A stretch of 64,000 nt of DNA from Liolophura sinensis (lineage: Eukaryota; Mollusca; Polyplacophora; Chitonida; Chitonidae): NCBI RefSeq assembly GCF_032854445.1, contig NC_088306.1, positions 10,006,193 through 10,070,192 of the forward strand. Direction: 5' to 3'. Both the position numbers and the translations under genes were made by a program. Below are positions 22,401 through 33,642 of the stretch, piece after piece. Numbering within the stretch: the stretch's first letter is position 1; every line of letters starts with the position of its first letter. Below the pieces are notes generated by a model. The model ran no database searches, was not told the DNA's origin, and saw nothing but the letters and a program-made list of their open reading frames with translations.

Positions 22401-23628
22401 CTCGACAAACGATGTTGTTATATACTAGGCCTACACAGTTACAACTGGTCAGGAAAAGTCTAATGGTTGAGGGAAATCTAGTGTAACATGTAAAGTCTTG
22501 GCATATAAGATGGAGAACTTGGATGCTTTGGATGCTTAAAATGCTTAGAAAAATCAAAACACATGCAGGGGGGGAACGAAAACATGAAAAGCGCTAACCG
22601 TCATAAAAAAAAGTCGTAGCAAGACTTTACAAGTTTCACCTGTACTCACATGACCGGAAGTACCCACCTGAACAGCCCCCAGGATTACCCGAATGACAAA
22701 CAGTAAATATACATGTGTCCTGGCGCAGATGGGGGTGAGGGCGGTACACGCCATAGCAGCCATCATGGCGATCGCCACCACCCAGCGGGTACCATAGCGA
22801 CGAGACAGCCAACCACCTGGCACCTGTGAGACCAGGTGGCCATAGAAATACGCCGATAGAAGCGTTCCCTGAGTTTTCTTGTTCCAGTCAAATTCGCCCT
22901 ATTGAAAATCAATGAAAAAGGTTGATACCAAGGTGACATGACACTGCAAGAAGTTCACAATCCATTTTATATTCACGCTTTTTTTGCTGCTAGATGTGAT
23001 CCCAATAGATACTTTTTCTCTTTTCAGAATAACTTGGCAAACAAATCCAGTAGTCAGTGCAATTTGAGATGGCTGAACCGTTTAAAACCTCATTTCTGTC
23101 CCGGTCAGTGCGGAAATCAAGTAGCATGCTGTGGTGATAGCTATCAAAATAACTTTGTTGAGGGGAGAGTCCGAATGGAGAACGCTACGCTGGTCCCGCG
23201 TTCCCAGTAAGTTCATCGATGACGTCATTTCCGAATATTTCAGAAGTCTGATTGCGTGACCTTAAGCAATTTATTTACTCATGGAAAAAATTTTAAAGCT
23301 GGTGGTTTTGGTTGGGGGAGGGGAGGCAATTCAATTATCAAATCCAAAGCCCTGATCAAACTTTTGTTAATCTCAAAGTCATGCAGATTACCTGGACTTC
23401 TGCGGGGTTTGTTTCGACAATTCCTGAAAAGTTCCCATTCCATGACGTATTCCACGTGCGTTGATATCCATGCCCGGGCACAGGTGAGGTTGTAAGGTTT
23501 TCCTGGAGCATGGAATGCGGCCCCACCATACACGACACCCCAACAGTGAAGCTGACCCGGAAGGTCTGCGAGACAAGAATCCCGAAGAAGCCACAGACGG
23601 TCACCCGCCATCTTATAGCAGAAAACAT
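16448..23628 (-). CDS. SLC17A5-like: SLC17-family (sialin-like) anion transporter B, one frameshift in exon 9
   Basis: Paralogue of gene A on the opposite strand. Exons in order: 23392-23628 (ATG), 22668-22898, 21727-21814, 21242-21337, 19884-20014, 19122-19277, 18290-18422, 17364-17514, 16848-16939, 16448-16690. The first exon holds TM1 with SQTFRVSF, the Arg expected in TM1 of the family, then a loop with sequons NLT, NTS and NFS. Later marks: VSQVPGGWLSRRYGTRW, RWVPPLETAR, GFPIGEVV, GWGSIFYVFG, HPRIS, MDFAPR, EWRTIFLIGGG and FARGEVQLWA. Seven consecutive internal exons match gene A base for base in length (88, 96, 131, 156, 133, 151, then 92 against 91 in the next). The 92-base exon has one extra base near its VPLA-equivalent and goes out of frame. 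Without it the product would be about 518 residues, normal for SLC17. An acceptor-like CTAG just before the first exon suggests a 5' UTR intron. The C-terminal tail is longer than in A and runs across an AATAAA. Confidence 0.92.
18070..18165 (+). mobile_element. SINE-2, 3' fragment
   Basis: Reads TGATTCTTCGTCGTCATACG, ACTGCAAAATTGGGTAAGTA, CGACGTAAAACCCCAAGTAT, matching the SINE-2 3' end but without a CTCA tail. In an intron of gene B. Confidence 0.7.
20330..20870 (+). repeat. 15-bp minisatellite in gene B intron
   Basis: About 35 imperfect units of the type GTATCTGTATGGGG plus one base. Because the unit is 15 bp, all three forward frames are largely open, giving repetitive peptides such as MGYLYGVSVWGIC. 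It lies in the intron between gene B exons 4 and 5 and on the opposite strand, so I do not call it a gene. Confidence 0.95.
21930..22215 (+). mobile_element. SINE-2 copy with (CTCA)n tail
   Basis: Contains TAGCTTCCTCGCTTGGAGTC, CAGCATTAAGTGG, TGGCTCGGGTGGGGCC, TAAGGACTCCTTCGTCGTCA and TATAACTTAAAAAATGTTGA, CCCCAAGCAAT, then nine CACT units (22175-22212). The layout matches a mollusc SINE I know from memory as ending in CACTCACT. Start set approximately. In an intron of gene B. Confidence 0.8.
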
Positions 23629-23689
23629 CCCCGGCAGGCCTAGCACAAAGAAAGAAAAATATTACTCTTAACCCCTCGCCTTTGCCAGC

Positions 23690-23840
23690 CGGATAATGCC
23701 ATCATCATGCTATCATCATGCCATCATCATGATATCGTGCTGTCGAGCCATCGCTTCGCACCATCGTGCCACCGCTTCGTGCCAACGCTGGGCGATGTAA
23801 CGGTGGCACTGTGGTACGATTGTACCATGATGCTCTTATC
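23690..23840. repeat. CATCG-rich imperfect repeats upstream of gene B
   Basis: Short repeats GCCATCATCATG and ATCGTGCCACCGCTTCGTGC with complementary GGATAA and TTATCC at the two ends. Related to the block at 112-290. It lies about 60 bases beyond the acceptor-like site of gene B's first coding exon. Confidence 0.6.
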
Positions 23841-23854
23841 CGGCTTCCATAGTT

Positions 23855-24275
23855 AGCAGTTTTTGTACTTCGGTGTCTTGCCGTTTAGCACCATATTCTA
23901 ATCTTTCAAAAATCTTTTTCGCTTCCGTCGTCTGCCTCAAAGCAAGGTACTCGAAAGCCGTCAGCACTCTTTGTGCTTCCGTCGTTTGCCACTTAGTAAT
24001 AGACTTTAAATTCGTCGGTAATCTTTGTGCTTCCGTTGTTTGCCACACAGCACGTTACTCTAATCCGTCAGCAATCTTTGTGCTTCCGCCGTTTGCCACT
24101 CGGCACGCTACTCCAACCTGTCAGAAATATTTGTGCTTCCGTGGTTTGCCACACAAGACGGCCAGCAGCCTTTGAGCTTCCGTCGTTTGCCACAGAGCAC
24201 GTTACTTTAATCCGTCAGCAATCTTTGTGCGTTCTTCGTTTGCTGTACAGCACGGTACACCTCGTCCATCAGCAA
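23855..24275 (-). repeat. 53-54-bp minisatellite, coding-like on minus strand
   Basis: About eight units around AATCTTTGTGCTTCCGTCGT TTGCCAC. On the minus strand several units read in one frame as QTTEAQRLLTxLEY, an 18-residue heptad-like repeat. The unit length wobbles, so the frame is lost in parts. No start, splice sites or homologous domain make it a convincing gene. It lies upstream of gene B. Confidence 0.85.
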
Positions 24276-25074
24276 TATGACAGATACATCATATCCACAA
24301 TATTAGAGTAAAAGCTGAACTCTTCCTGCGGAAAAAGAATCCCCTATTTATACGTATAATCTTCGTAAATAAGTACATGGCATTATGAACATTTTACCGC
24401 CGTTGGACCGCTTGGAACCCGCCTCTTCGTTCTCTGTGTCAAAGTACTGTGGTGCCATCGGTCACGTGATCAAATTTTAATTCATTACCCAGTGATGACG
24501 TCACGTCCACGTATTGACTGTAAACAACAAGTCATTATATTTTTTATGATGCTAAACCGTGGTTAACTTCGTGATTCAAAACTTAGTAACAAGGTAATGA
24601 AAATCCTTCAATATCCCCATCTGTTTCACAAATTTCCATGCCAGGATAGGCTACAACAGTGTCTAAAAGCAAAGGCTTCTGGATACATAAAAATTCAATT
24701 TATTTGTTTATTCATTTAATTTGTATTTAAAGTTGCACTGAAGAATTTTTTATTTACGACATATACTTATAATGTGGATCTATTCAACAGCGGTTAATTT
24801 CGTGAGTGGAAGAAACAAGAGCTTGTGATGGTAGTAAACCAATGCACTTTAGGCAAGTTAATGACAAACTTTTCCACGTGAAGATTTTCACCAGGAGTAA
24901 CAGCCCAAGTGTTAGTTGTAGGCCCGTGATATCCAAAGAACATGCAACATCACCTTAAGTACAGACCTTACGAGCGTCGTTGACCTCTTGCATTTCCTAC
25001 AAGAGCTCGAAACAGACATTCGTGCACCAGCCTTCAACTAACAAGGACGTTCCAGGTCAATAATCGCAAGGTCA
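24276..25074. other. Intergenic, 5' flank of SLC17 gene B
   Basis: No gene seen. GTGATGACGTCACGTCC near 24492 contains a CRE-like TGACGTCA and could belong to a promoter, though with no mapped transcript start this is inference. A short piece of the foldback family (CGAAACAGACATTCGTGCAC) lies near 25008. Confidence 0.4.
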
Positions 25075-25205
25075 AATTGCTCAGAGAACAATTGGCAATT
25101 TGCCGTATTTCAGCGCGGACACGTGTGACCATTTGCCAGCTATCACACTGTCGTTTTGCTCTGCTCTGGTTTTACTCTCTATGCTGTAAGTCTTTTATTA
25201 TATAA
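25075..25205 (+). repeat. Dispersed ~190-bp repeat, copy 4
   Basis: Contains GCCGTATTTCAGCGCGGACA, CGTGTGACCATTTGCCAGCT, ATCACACTGTCGTTTTGCTC and TTTTACTCTCTATGCTGTAA in family order. The 5' part is missing. Confidence 0.75.
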
Positions 25206-25364
25206 GGGTCTACTTACATACTTACACGGTATCCCTAGGCTCAAGTCAAGCAGTGCATATAAAACTATATTCAAATGTGATTGCTTAATCATGGTGAATA
25301 AGGACCAGAGCAAGAGGATCGTGTTTCATCATGACATCCTTGTAACATCAACATAACACCAACG

Positions 25365-25921
25365 TAACCGTTCAAGGTAACAAAACAAACGTAATCGTCA
25401 AACGCAACAAAACAAACGTAACCGTTCAACGTAACACCAAGGCAACAATAAAAACATCAACTTAACACAAACTTAACTTCAACTTAACACAAACTTAACA
25501 TGAACTTAACATTAAACAAAGCCAACGTTCTTCAACCTACCACTAACGTAAGATTAATTTAACACGAACGTTAGATCAACGTAACATCAAGGTAACAGTT
25601 CAAGGTAACAAAGCCAACTTAACACAAACTTAACGGGACAAAACCGATGTTCATCAACATAACCCCAACACTAGATCAACATGGCGTCAACGTTAGATCA
25701 ACTTAACACCAACGTTAGATCAACTCAATATCAACGTGAGATCAACTTAATATCAACGTTAGATCAACTTAACAACAACGTTAGATCAACTTACCACCAA
25801 CGTTAGATCAACTTAACATCAACGTTAGATCAACGTAACATCAACGTGAGATCAACTTAATATCATCATTAGATCAACTTAACAATAACGCTAGATAAAC
25901 GTAGCACAAACGTTAGATTAA
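25365..25921 (+). repeat. 22-bp AACGTTAGATCAACTTAACA tandem array, left part
   Basis: Degenerate units around AACGTTAGATCAACTTAACA TC, in places reduced to AACATCAACGTAACA. It is interrupted at 25922 by a TIR element and resumes at 28787-28910. Confidence 0.9.
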
Positions 25922-26782
25922 CCTGGGACTAATATAACAGCGGGATAGGCAACAGTCCCGGTCTCGGCGAGAAATCTCGTGAAAAAAATCGACGTTATGT
26001 CAAAGGTATGTGACGATGATTAGTTTTGAGTGATCCGTTACCACTGGTGAGTAGATTCTACCGGTTAGTTTTTACCATCGACGGAGGCCTGTTTTTCAAA
26101 ATGGCGGCAATTTAGCTATATTCTCGAGCAGCCCCACGGATTTTCACATGTAACTGCTCTTTTCTTTTTCCATAAATTTGTCCGATTTTTGTTGTGTTCA
26201 GTAGTCCATATCATTATCTGTGACTTCTTACTATTGGTGTGTGGGTAACTTTCCGAAATGCAGGTGTCTTTTCCTCATCGAATTTGACCTTGTTAATGAC
26301 GGTAGCACTTTTGGACTTACCCTGGATTTCAATTTATCGTCATTTCCCTCTTCTAACGGCTTCTTTGTCAACAAAAATATGTAATTATTCCTTTCTTTTC
26401 AAAAATACAGATCTATGTACGAGGCGTGGTACATTGGTTGATGTTATAAGGTGATAAGGTACATGCAAAAATATACTTATAAATGACATATTTTCAATGT
26501 AAATTCGGTATGAAGTCATCTCTGGCGGACTATTCTGACATAACTATGTAATAGCCTACTATGGCAGAACAGCCAGTCAGAGATAGTCCCTAGTTAATTC
26601 GTACCATATAAACCTCTTGTACCATATATTTTTTTAATCCGTAATATCCTGATTTTAACACAAATAAAGAAATCAAGCGGAAATATCTTTACGACCAGTT
26701 ATTAGATTGTTGAGTATATAAATGTTAATTCCTGCTTATAAAAATGTTGGTATTATTTGGTGTTAACCTGCAAACCCATTTG

Positions 26783-26819
<37 letters not shown>

Positions 26820-28786
26820 GTGCTTTAAAGGAAAAAAAATGATAAGAGTGCAAGTGTTACAAATATATTGCTATTTTATCTTAAAACATTAGCTTTTGAG
26901 GATTCTCGGATTTACTTAACTCTGTCGTGGACTACACAAAATAAATACCATTGCTTTATACAGTGTGTTAGGGATATGGAAAGATTTCATAGAGCTTTTC
27001 TATATAGGCCTGTTTGGTAATTGTTGACCTTTTAAAATACATAATTAATTGAGGAAAGCTGCATGTTGGCTTACACATACATTGATCGTTTCAAACAGCA
27101 CATATTCAAATTCCTACATTTTACCAAGTTTCCTGTGTACTCACCAGTGCTTTTTTTTTTTCAGATTTTTAGTATGCCTGGAAAAGCTTGAGACCAGTTC
27201 GGGCAGATAATAAAACACTCGCGTGGATCTAATGTGTATCAAGTGCACGAGAACCATTCATATAGTGCGGATTCAACGGAAATTCTCTTATCCTGATGGT
27301 GTCTAGCTGATTTTATTTCAAAAGCGACAGAACGTGAGGTGACAACCGGACAGTGATTTAGATGGATTGCTCCCAGACAAGTTCTGTGTGATTTTAGACA
27401 AAACATTTCAGTGTCGTGCCAGCATTGTTTTGGATGAGTTTGTGAAATCCTTCAACACCCTAAACTACCAAAACCTGCACAGAGATTGCTGCACGTTGGA
27501 AATTAAAACAGTTTTATAACTTGTAGCTCTAAAAATGTTCTTTATGTTTTTATTTAAATACACATACTTATTTCTGATTTGTCTCCCGTTAAAATGTTTG
27601 GTACCGGTATTAAAATGATAATCGAGAGAATTAAACTGGTCTATTTCACCAACATTGGTAATTGAATGAATGCGACCTTGGATTATCTGGCACTTTTTTA
27701 TAATTGGTATCTTGAAATGTCCTTAGAAAAGTATCGCAGTCGTGTTATATGCACCTGTCGTAAAATGAATAAACGATCATATTCAAATATATTGCCACAA
27801 GTCTTAGCCTTGAACAGAGAATTTGTGTTTCCGTCTGGTCTCGGTATTTTACCGGGGTCTTGGTGACTATAAATAAAATACTGCTTTTGGGGCTGAAACT
27901 TGTTTTTTTCCATTAGGATATCATCCTATCAAGCAAACCTAAAACACCTAAAATGAATGGAATGCTCATAAGCAAAATGAGCAAAAACTTGGTAATGAAT
28001 GAAGTTTTAGGTCAAAAAATATGATACAGACTAAACAACTTTGTACATAATGGTACGTTATGATGACAAGCAATAATAAAGTATCTTGCATTAAAAAATT
28101 ATTTCAGCACAAAGTACATACATGGTCGCATCACAAAAATTACAGAGCTGAGAAATAACTAACACCCCACATGACTGGACATGAACAAAACAAAAACCAA
28201 AATGAACAAAGCTAACAAAGTTTCATTTTTACTCTGGCACAAGCAACAATACATCATCACTAATAGTACATAGGGCCTAAATCATTTCGGCTGGTACTAA
28301 ATGTACCCACAAGTAGGCCTACTAGTAATGGCATGCAACACTCATAATCCAGGAACAAAACGATATAATAGGTGATGTTATTGTTGGTCGGGGCAGAGGA
28401 GTTGTTGTTGTTGTAAAATTTAGCTACTTCGTCCAGGGAAAAGGCCGGTGGGCTCGGGAGATTGTGTCCAGCTGTTCTCAATCCAAAGAGGCGTCTACCG
28501 TCCTTCGTGGGCTTTTTGGGTTGATTGTCTGAATATCTTAACGTGGATAATTCGCACATTGTAAATGAAACCGGTCCTGACAGCTCTTTAAACACACTGC
28601 AGGGTATTTTCGTTGCTTAGCGAACGCGACAACACGTTTGCACGACGCGTGCGCGGGGGCATATTTTACGTTGCGCGCAGGACCAAACCCGGTTCATTTA
28701 CATGATAATAGCGAGGCGGTCGCGGTTAAGTGACTCTCTCACACAAGAGCAGGCGTTGCCTATGCCTCTGTTATATTAGTCCCAGG
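25922..28786. mobile_element. 2.87-kb element with ~32-bp terminal inverted repeats
   Basis: The left end reads CCTGGGACTAATATAACAGC and the right end read backwards CCTGGGACTAATATAACAGA; the match goes on through ATAGGCAAC, about 30 of 32 positions. It sits within a 22-bp tandem array whose two halves flank it. The flanks ATTAA (left) and ATCAA (right) could be a mutated 5-base target-site duplication. Inside are weakly coding-like stretches I cannot name: a + strand segment at 27348-27520 (DLDGLLPDKFCVILDKTFQ followed by about 35 more residues) and a minus-strand frame at 28260-28595 starting MFKELSGPVSFTMCELS. No transposase motif was recognised. A (TA)n run lies at 26788-26817. Confidence 0.8.
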
Positions 28787-28910
28787 ATCAACTTAACAGT
28801 AGCGCAATATCATTTTAACATCAACGTTACATCAACGTTACATCAACGTAACATCAACGTTAGATCAACTTAACGCGGACGTTAGATCAACCTAACAGTA
28901 CTGCAACAAC
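28787..28910 (+). repeat. 22-bp tandem array, right part
   Basis: Continues the pattern GATCAACTTAACAG, ATCAACGTTACATCAACG, CGTTAGATCAACCTAACAG after the TIR element. Confidence 0.88.
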
Positions 28911-29699
28911 AACATAGGTGTAACTTCATGTTACAAGCACCTATGGCACAGTTTGTACGTGTTACAGGACAAGAGTATGCTATTTTAAGACAAAGAAGTT
29001 AATTCCTATCAGACAAAACATTACATAAAACACTGTGACATTGTTTATCACAACTGGACATGAACATCTTAAATGGCAGCTGATTTATGCTCAATTTGGG
29101 CCTACATTTTCCTTCACTGAAAGAAAAAGAAAACAAGTGCTCACAGTTGGTCATTGAATTTTAATTTCCGCATGCATGACTTACCGTCCATTTGCTCTAG
29201 TCTATTCTTTTTCAGCATTATTTGCTCAAGTGCTTGAATGTGAGCATGTGATGTGGATATAAATTCCACTGAAAAACCAAATCATTTATAGTCTTTCTAG
29301 AGGCTGTTGACTGAATTCGGTTAGTGTTTTACACATCCGCAGGAATTCTGGCAAATGGTTGGCTACCACATGCGTGTAACGTGTCACATCAGTTGAAAGG
29401 AAGGTTTAGCTGTACTTCTATACCCAATTTCGTATCTTATTTCAACTTCTTCAAATGTAAACTCAGCTTTTAACTAAATGAAAAGACTCTGAAATTCTAT
29501 CCGTAGCCAATGTCAAACATTCCTATTTTCTAACCATGGATAGAAGTCAACAAGCTTGAGATTTTGATAAATATTCCACTGATCAGGACCTGTGAAATCC
29601 CTGTGTGGTAACATCTCTGAATTTCGGTCAATATGAAATTTAAAACCTGGTATTCCCAATTCTTCTACAAAATTTTGCCAATTTTTTTTTATATTCTTA

Positions 29700-30540
29700 C
29701 ACGAGTTGAATTCGACAGAACCTGACTAAAGCTTAGCCTCACTGATATCGTCCCTGAGTCCCAGCTCAAAAATAAGCTTATTTACCAACTGATCACCTAT
29801 TCTAAGGAAGTCAGAAATTGTATCAGATAGGGCAGTTTTAATATCCTGATATTTTTCCTTTCCTTTTACTATAGCAAGGTAACAACTGCCTTTGAAACTT
29901 CCATTCAAGTCTGATTCTAATTCTAAATAGGTGAAATTTAAAACATCCAGGCGTTTAACACATGTTGTTCATCTCCATTTTCTCGTATGTGTACTTCATT
30001 ATTATTCAGTTGTGATTAGGCAAACAACTCTCTTATTTTGTCCGGTAATGTGGAAAATATCCTCTGCTGAACTTCAACTGTAGGCTTCGGTACAGGTCAC
30101 ATGTTATACTTGACGTTCATTCTTGAGTTTTCATTCTTTCAACTGCCTTGTAGCTTCTTGGCAGAGAACTGTTTGCCATACAAATTTCGTGGAGACATCT
30201 TCTACATGAAGCAAAAGAAGAACATGTTCTACTGTCTACGTAGATTAAGGTTTTCTATAGTACCACCCTTACTTTTAATCATAACTGGTTTCATGTTTTG
30301 GTGTCCCAAAAATCACAATGCATTCTTAATTTGTTCTTCAAGCTTACGTCTATGGCGCCGTTTACTTCGTTCAGAGCAAGAAGTTTACAAATGTTTAAAG
30401 ACACGCTTTTTAGTTCCACTTCGATTTGTGCTTTTGTATGTAAATTATTTACGGTGTTTTTTAAATCTTCCTCTTCTGGCGACTTTTTTCTTTCGAACTG
30501 TCCAAAGGTTCCACCTTGGTTTTCTTCATTTGTGTACATA
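29700..30540 (-). other. Unrecognised coding-like relic on minus strand
   Basis: Two open stretches on the minus strand look like protein in composition: 30291-30539 (MYTNEENQGGTFGQFERKKS, then an acidic, helix-like region) and 29726-29908 (with SDTISDFLRIGDQLVNKLIF). The sequence between them also reads as protein-like but is broken in several places. I do not recognise the family. It may be a decayed transposable-element protein or a dead host gene. An overlapping + strand frame (30101-30637) ends in a Pro/His-rich low-complexity tail and looks like a shadow. Confidence 0.4.
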
Positions 30541-32447
30541 TGTACACGTGTACATATTTCACGTGTTCATTTGGGAAGCGTATCAACGAATTTCCCTCCC
30601 CCTCCACCATCACCACCACCACACTTCCTCAAAGTAGACGTTTCCAACACTGTCCCAGTAAGATCAGAGTTTCCAACGAAAAAATTCTTTAAAATTGTTT
30701 CAAATTATTCCTTTGACAAATTGTTTAGTGTTTAGTATACTGACGACAAAATATAATCAAATGCACTCACCATGAGAGTTTTAAAACTTTTCCGGATTTT
30801 CAGGATCAGGATAGATATCAAATCCGTTTTAAATGGTTCATATTTCTCACGCGGCAAGCTTACGTCACTTGTAAAAGTGAGGGAATCTCAGGGAATTACT
30901 TGCGCATCACAACGTTTAGCCCCTTCGCTCATTTGTTTTAAACTCATAAGTAAGTATTTTTACACACCAAAATGATTAAATCTGATACTGAAATAAACTT
31001 TGTAACAAATAAGACTACTATAGGACTTGGTATCCTGTTAAAGAGAACAAAAACCTTTAGTCATTACTTGGTGGTACAGCTGTTATCTTCCAATGCGGGG
31101 CCCATCGATGATAACGTCTGACTCTCACCTCAAAGTGGCGCTTAATTAACGACAAGCTTGAGTGGGTAGAACCGGTGTCGAGTGCGCTCCTCATCGAATT
31201 CACTTTCAAAGCTTTGAAAATGGCTATACCTTGTACAACTCAAGTTGTCCTAGAAGCAGCCACGTGTTGTGAGGCCACGGTGATGACAAATTCTAAATAC
31301 TGTTACACTGCCATACATTCAAATTGAGACCGTGCAAGAATTCAGATACAGCACTATAATTTTTTCAAGAGAAAAGGCAACACATACTATAACCTTATAT
31401 TGGGCAGACGGGTGTAAACATACCTAAACGGGCAAAGCCATTTTTTTTCCGACGTGCTTATAATTTGTAACTTTAGAAATAAACTTTTAATCTGGAATTC
31501 ATACGAAACTATGGGATGCACCATGTTAGAGCGACTGATGTCGAGTTAATGGTACCGATGCGCATTTTAGCAAAACAGGGTTCACGTGACGTCACCGGAA
31601 ACAGGCGTACATGCTATCGGGCTTACTTAAAACATGGCGGCCTCATTAAAACTCCAACCTGCCAAGCATGCACCTGTACACCAAAAACGACTGGCTGGCA
31701 GCAAAAAATGACTTTATATCCTAAAATACACAGAATTACATTCCCGAAAAACCGATGATTTGTAGTTGTAATGAGGGTCTGTGTCCAGCTGGTTCGCTTG
31801 TCACTGCTTGGTCGTGGTTACGTAACTTTGTGGAGCAATGATAACGTTTGAATCACGTGACTCTAGAGGGTGTCATGGATCACCACAAAGGGAACACATT
31901 CCAGCGCTGAGAAAAATTAGTATTTTATTTATTTTTATTTATTTCCACAGCTGCAAAATGCATAAGCGTTTGTAGATCATTATATTTTTGTTGCGAAATC
32001 ACACCAGTGTGTGTCAGTGGCTTAGATATAGATATAAGTATTCGAATGGTACATGGTACACATTATAGGCTTATACGTGTATACTAGCAGTTACAGTGTT
32101 TACAAATTGTTGTACGTATATTAATACGATGTCATGCTGATTCAGTTGAAATAATGCTGTTGCGTCGGAAGCATCTTCTCATCAAAAACAACAACAACAA
32201 CAACAAAACAAAAAAAAAAAGAAATGTAAATGCAGTCGAACTAAATTAATGGCCTCCAACAAAATGACGGCTCATGCACACACATGTGCACTGTAGATTG
32301 TTAAGCACCTAAAATTACAATGGATCTACGAGAAGAATGAGAACCTCGTAAAACGATTTCAGGGCATCTCCAAACGTCTTGCATCCCAAGTTTCTGGGGC
32401 TTTGTCGGTCCTGGGCCGTCTGCTTTTGTGTTGGGATTGTCGACCGC
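30541..32447. other. Intergenic, no gene recognised
   Basis: AT-rich with homopolymer runs (poly-A near 32205, (CAA)n near 32190). The short frames here have no recognisable domain. I see no tRNA, SINE or clear tandem repeat. Confidence 0.45.
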
Positions 32448-32863
32448 ATACTCCTTACATCGCACGCGTTGCTCTCTATTTTTCGGGTTACATCCCTGCC
32501 ACCACCAGTACATTCTGTACAGAAATCCTGAACAACGCCGAGGTAAATGGAGTCGCGGTGATGAGGCAGGGAATGATGTCAGAAAACACAAACGTTCCGT
32601 CTCAATCTTTGTCTTTAATAATACTTTAATATACACATGCATTCACTTTATCTAAAGTATGCAAAACATGGTATCTAACAAAAACATGAAGCAATTCCGT
32701 TGATGAAAGATGAATAAGTAGTTCCGCGGAGGAGAAAGTGATGAGGCTAAGCATAAACAAGCCCACGTGCGTCTCACAGTAGGCTCCAAAGGTCAAGCTT
32801 GTCTATTGGTGGCAGTGATGTCAAGCGAAAGGTATAGAGCGACAAATGCGCTGTAAAGAGTAT
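32448..32863. mobile_element. 416-bp TIR element, family with 53013-53326
   Basis: The left end ATACTCCTTACATCGCACGC continues GTTGCTCTCTATTTTTCGGG and CCCTGCCACCA; the right end read backwards gives ATACTCTTTACAGCGCATTT, GTCGCTCTATACCTTTCGCT and CACTGCCACCA. The arms are about 65 bp with scattered mismatches. No coding capacity. The same arms flank the element at 53013. Confidence 0.82.
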
Positions 32864-32943
32864 TTTCAAATTGCTTCCGACGCGCCTGTTAAATGGGTTT
32901 GTCTGGTCTCACTTTCGTCCATTTTTATCTCGCCTTTACGAAG

Positions 32944-33062
32944 TATTTATTTATTTATTTGACTGGTGTTTCACGCCGTTCTCAAGAATATTAGGCCGAG
33001 CCCTGGGGAAATCCACGACAATCTGTAACCTGCTGACAGAGCTTCCGACGAATCAGCCGCCG
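32944..33062 (-). mobile_element. SINE-1 copy, minus orientation, internally deleted
   Basis: TATTTGACTGGTGTTTCACG, CCGTTCTCAAGAATATT, then a jump to GCCGAGCCCTGGGGAAATCC and a diverged AACCTGCTGACAGAGCTTCC. Confidence 0.8.
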
Positions 33063-33242
33063 TTACGAAGTGATGGTCTGGGAAAGTGTGGATGTCAGTT
33101 AGTTCAGCTGTTGATGTGAAGATGATGCGTATATTACGAAAATGGAAATCGCCGCCATGTTTCCGCTGATCTCACGCGGACACATGTTCTGCTTTTTTTG
33201 TCCCGCTTTGCCTTGTCCCGCTTCCCCGTCTTTTCATTTTTC

Positions 33243-33322
33243 TTTATACACACAAAATATTAATCTGCTAATTTTAACAAAAGTCTGTTGCCTGAGTGAC
33301 GCTAGAATATATTGCACTACCA
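33243..33322 (+). mobile_element. Single arm of the 250-bp MITE-like family
   Basis: ATTAATCTGCTAATTTTAAC, AAAAGTCTGTTGCCTGAGTG and ACGCTAGAATATATTGC match the left arm of the element at 1251-1500. No partner arm follows. Confidence 0.65.
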
Positions 33323-33483
33323 CTCGTACATGATCAACTCACGTTGACGTCACATTGTTGACTAATCTAATGGAGCCCTGTGTAATGAGATAAAAGAAGG
33401 CTTATAAATACGGTATGAGATTTATCAAGCTAAACCTTTAATTAAACATACTTAAGTTAGATCTAAATGATAATTACATGTGT

Positions 33484-33642
33484 GGGAAGATCTTCCAGCA
33501 GCCTGCGGATGGTCGTGCGTTTCGCCCCAGACTCTGTCCGGTTTCCTCTCACCATAATGCTGGCCGCCGTCGAATAAGTGAAATATTCTTGTGTACAGCT
33601 TAAAACACCAATCAAATAAAAAAATAAATAAATAAATAAAAC
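33484..33642 (+). mobile_element. SINE-1, 3' half
   Basis: GGGAAGATCTTCCAGCAGCC, TGCGGATGGTCGTGCGTTTC, CACCATAATGCTGGCCGCCG, TTAAAACACCAATCAAATAA and an A-rich tail. Confidence 0.9.

Noticed and set aside
30101-30637. 178-codon + strand frame ending in a Pro/His-rich tail
   Set aside because: Composition is AT-driven and low-complexity at the end, with protein-like sequence on the other strand.
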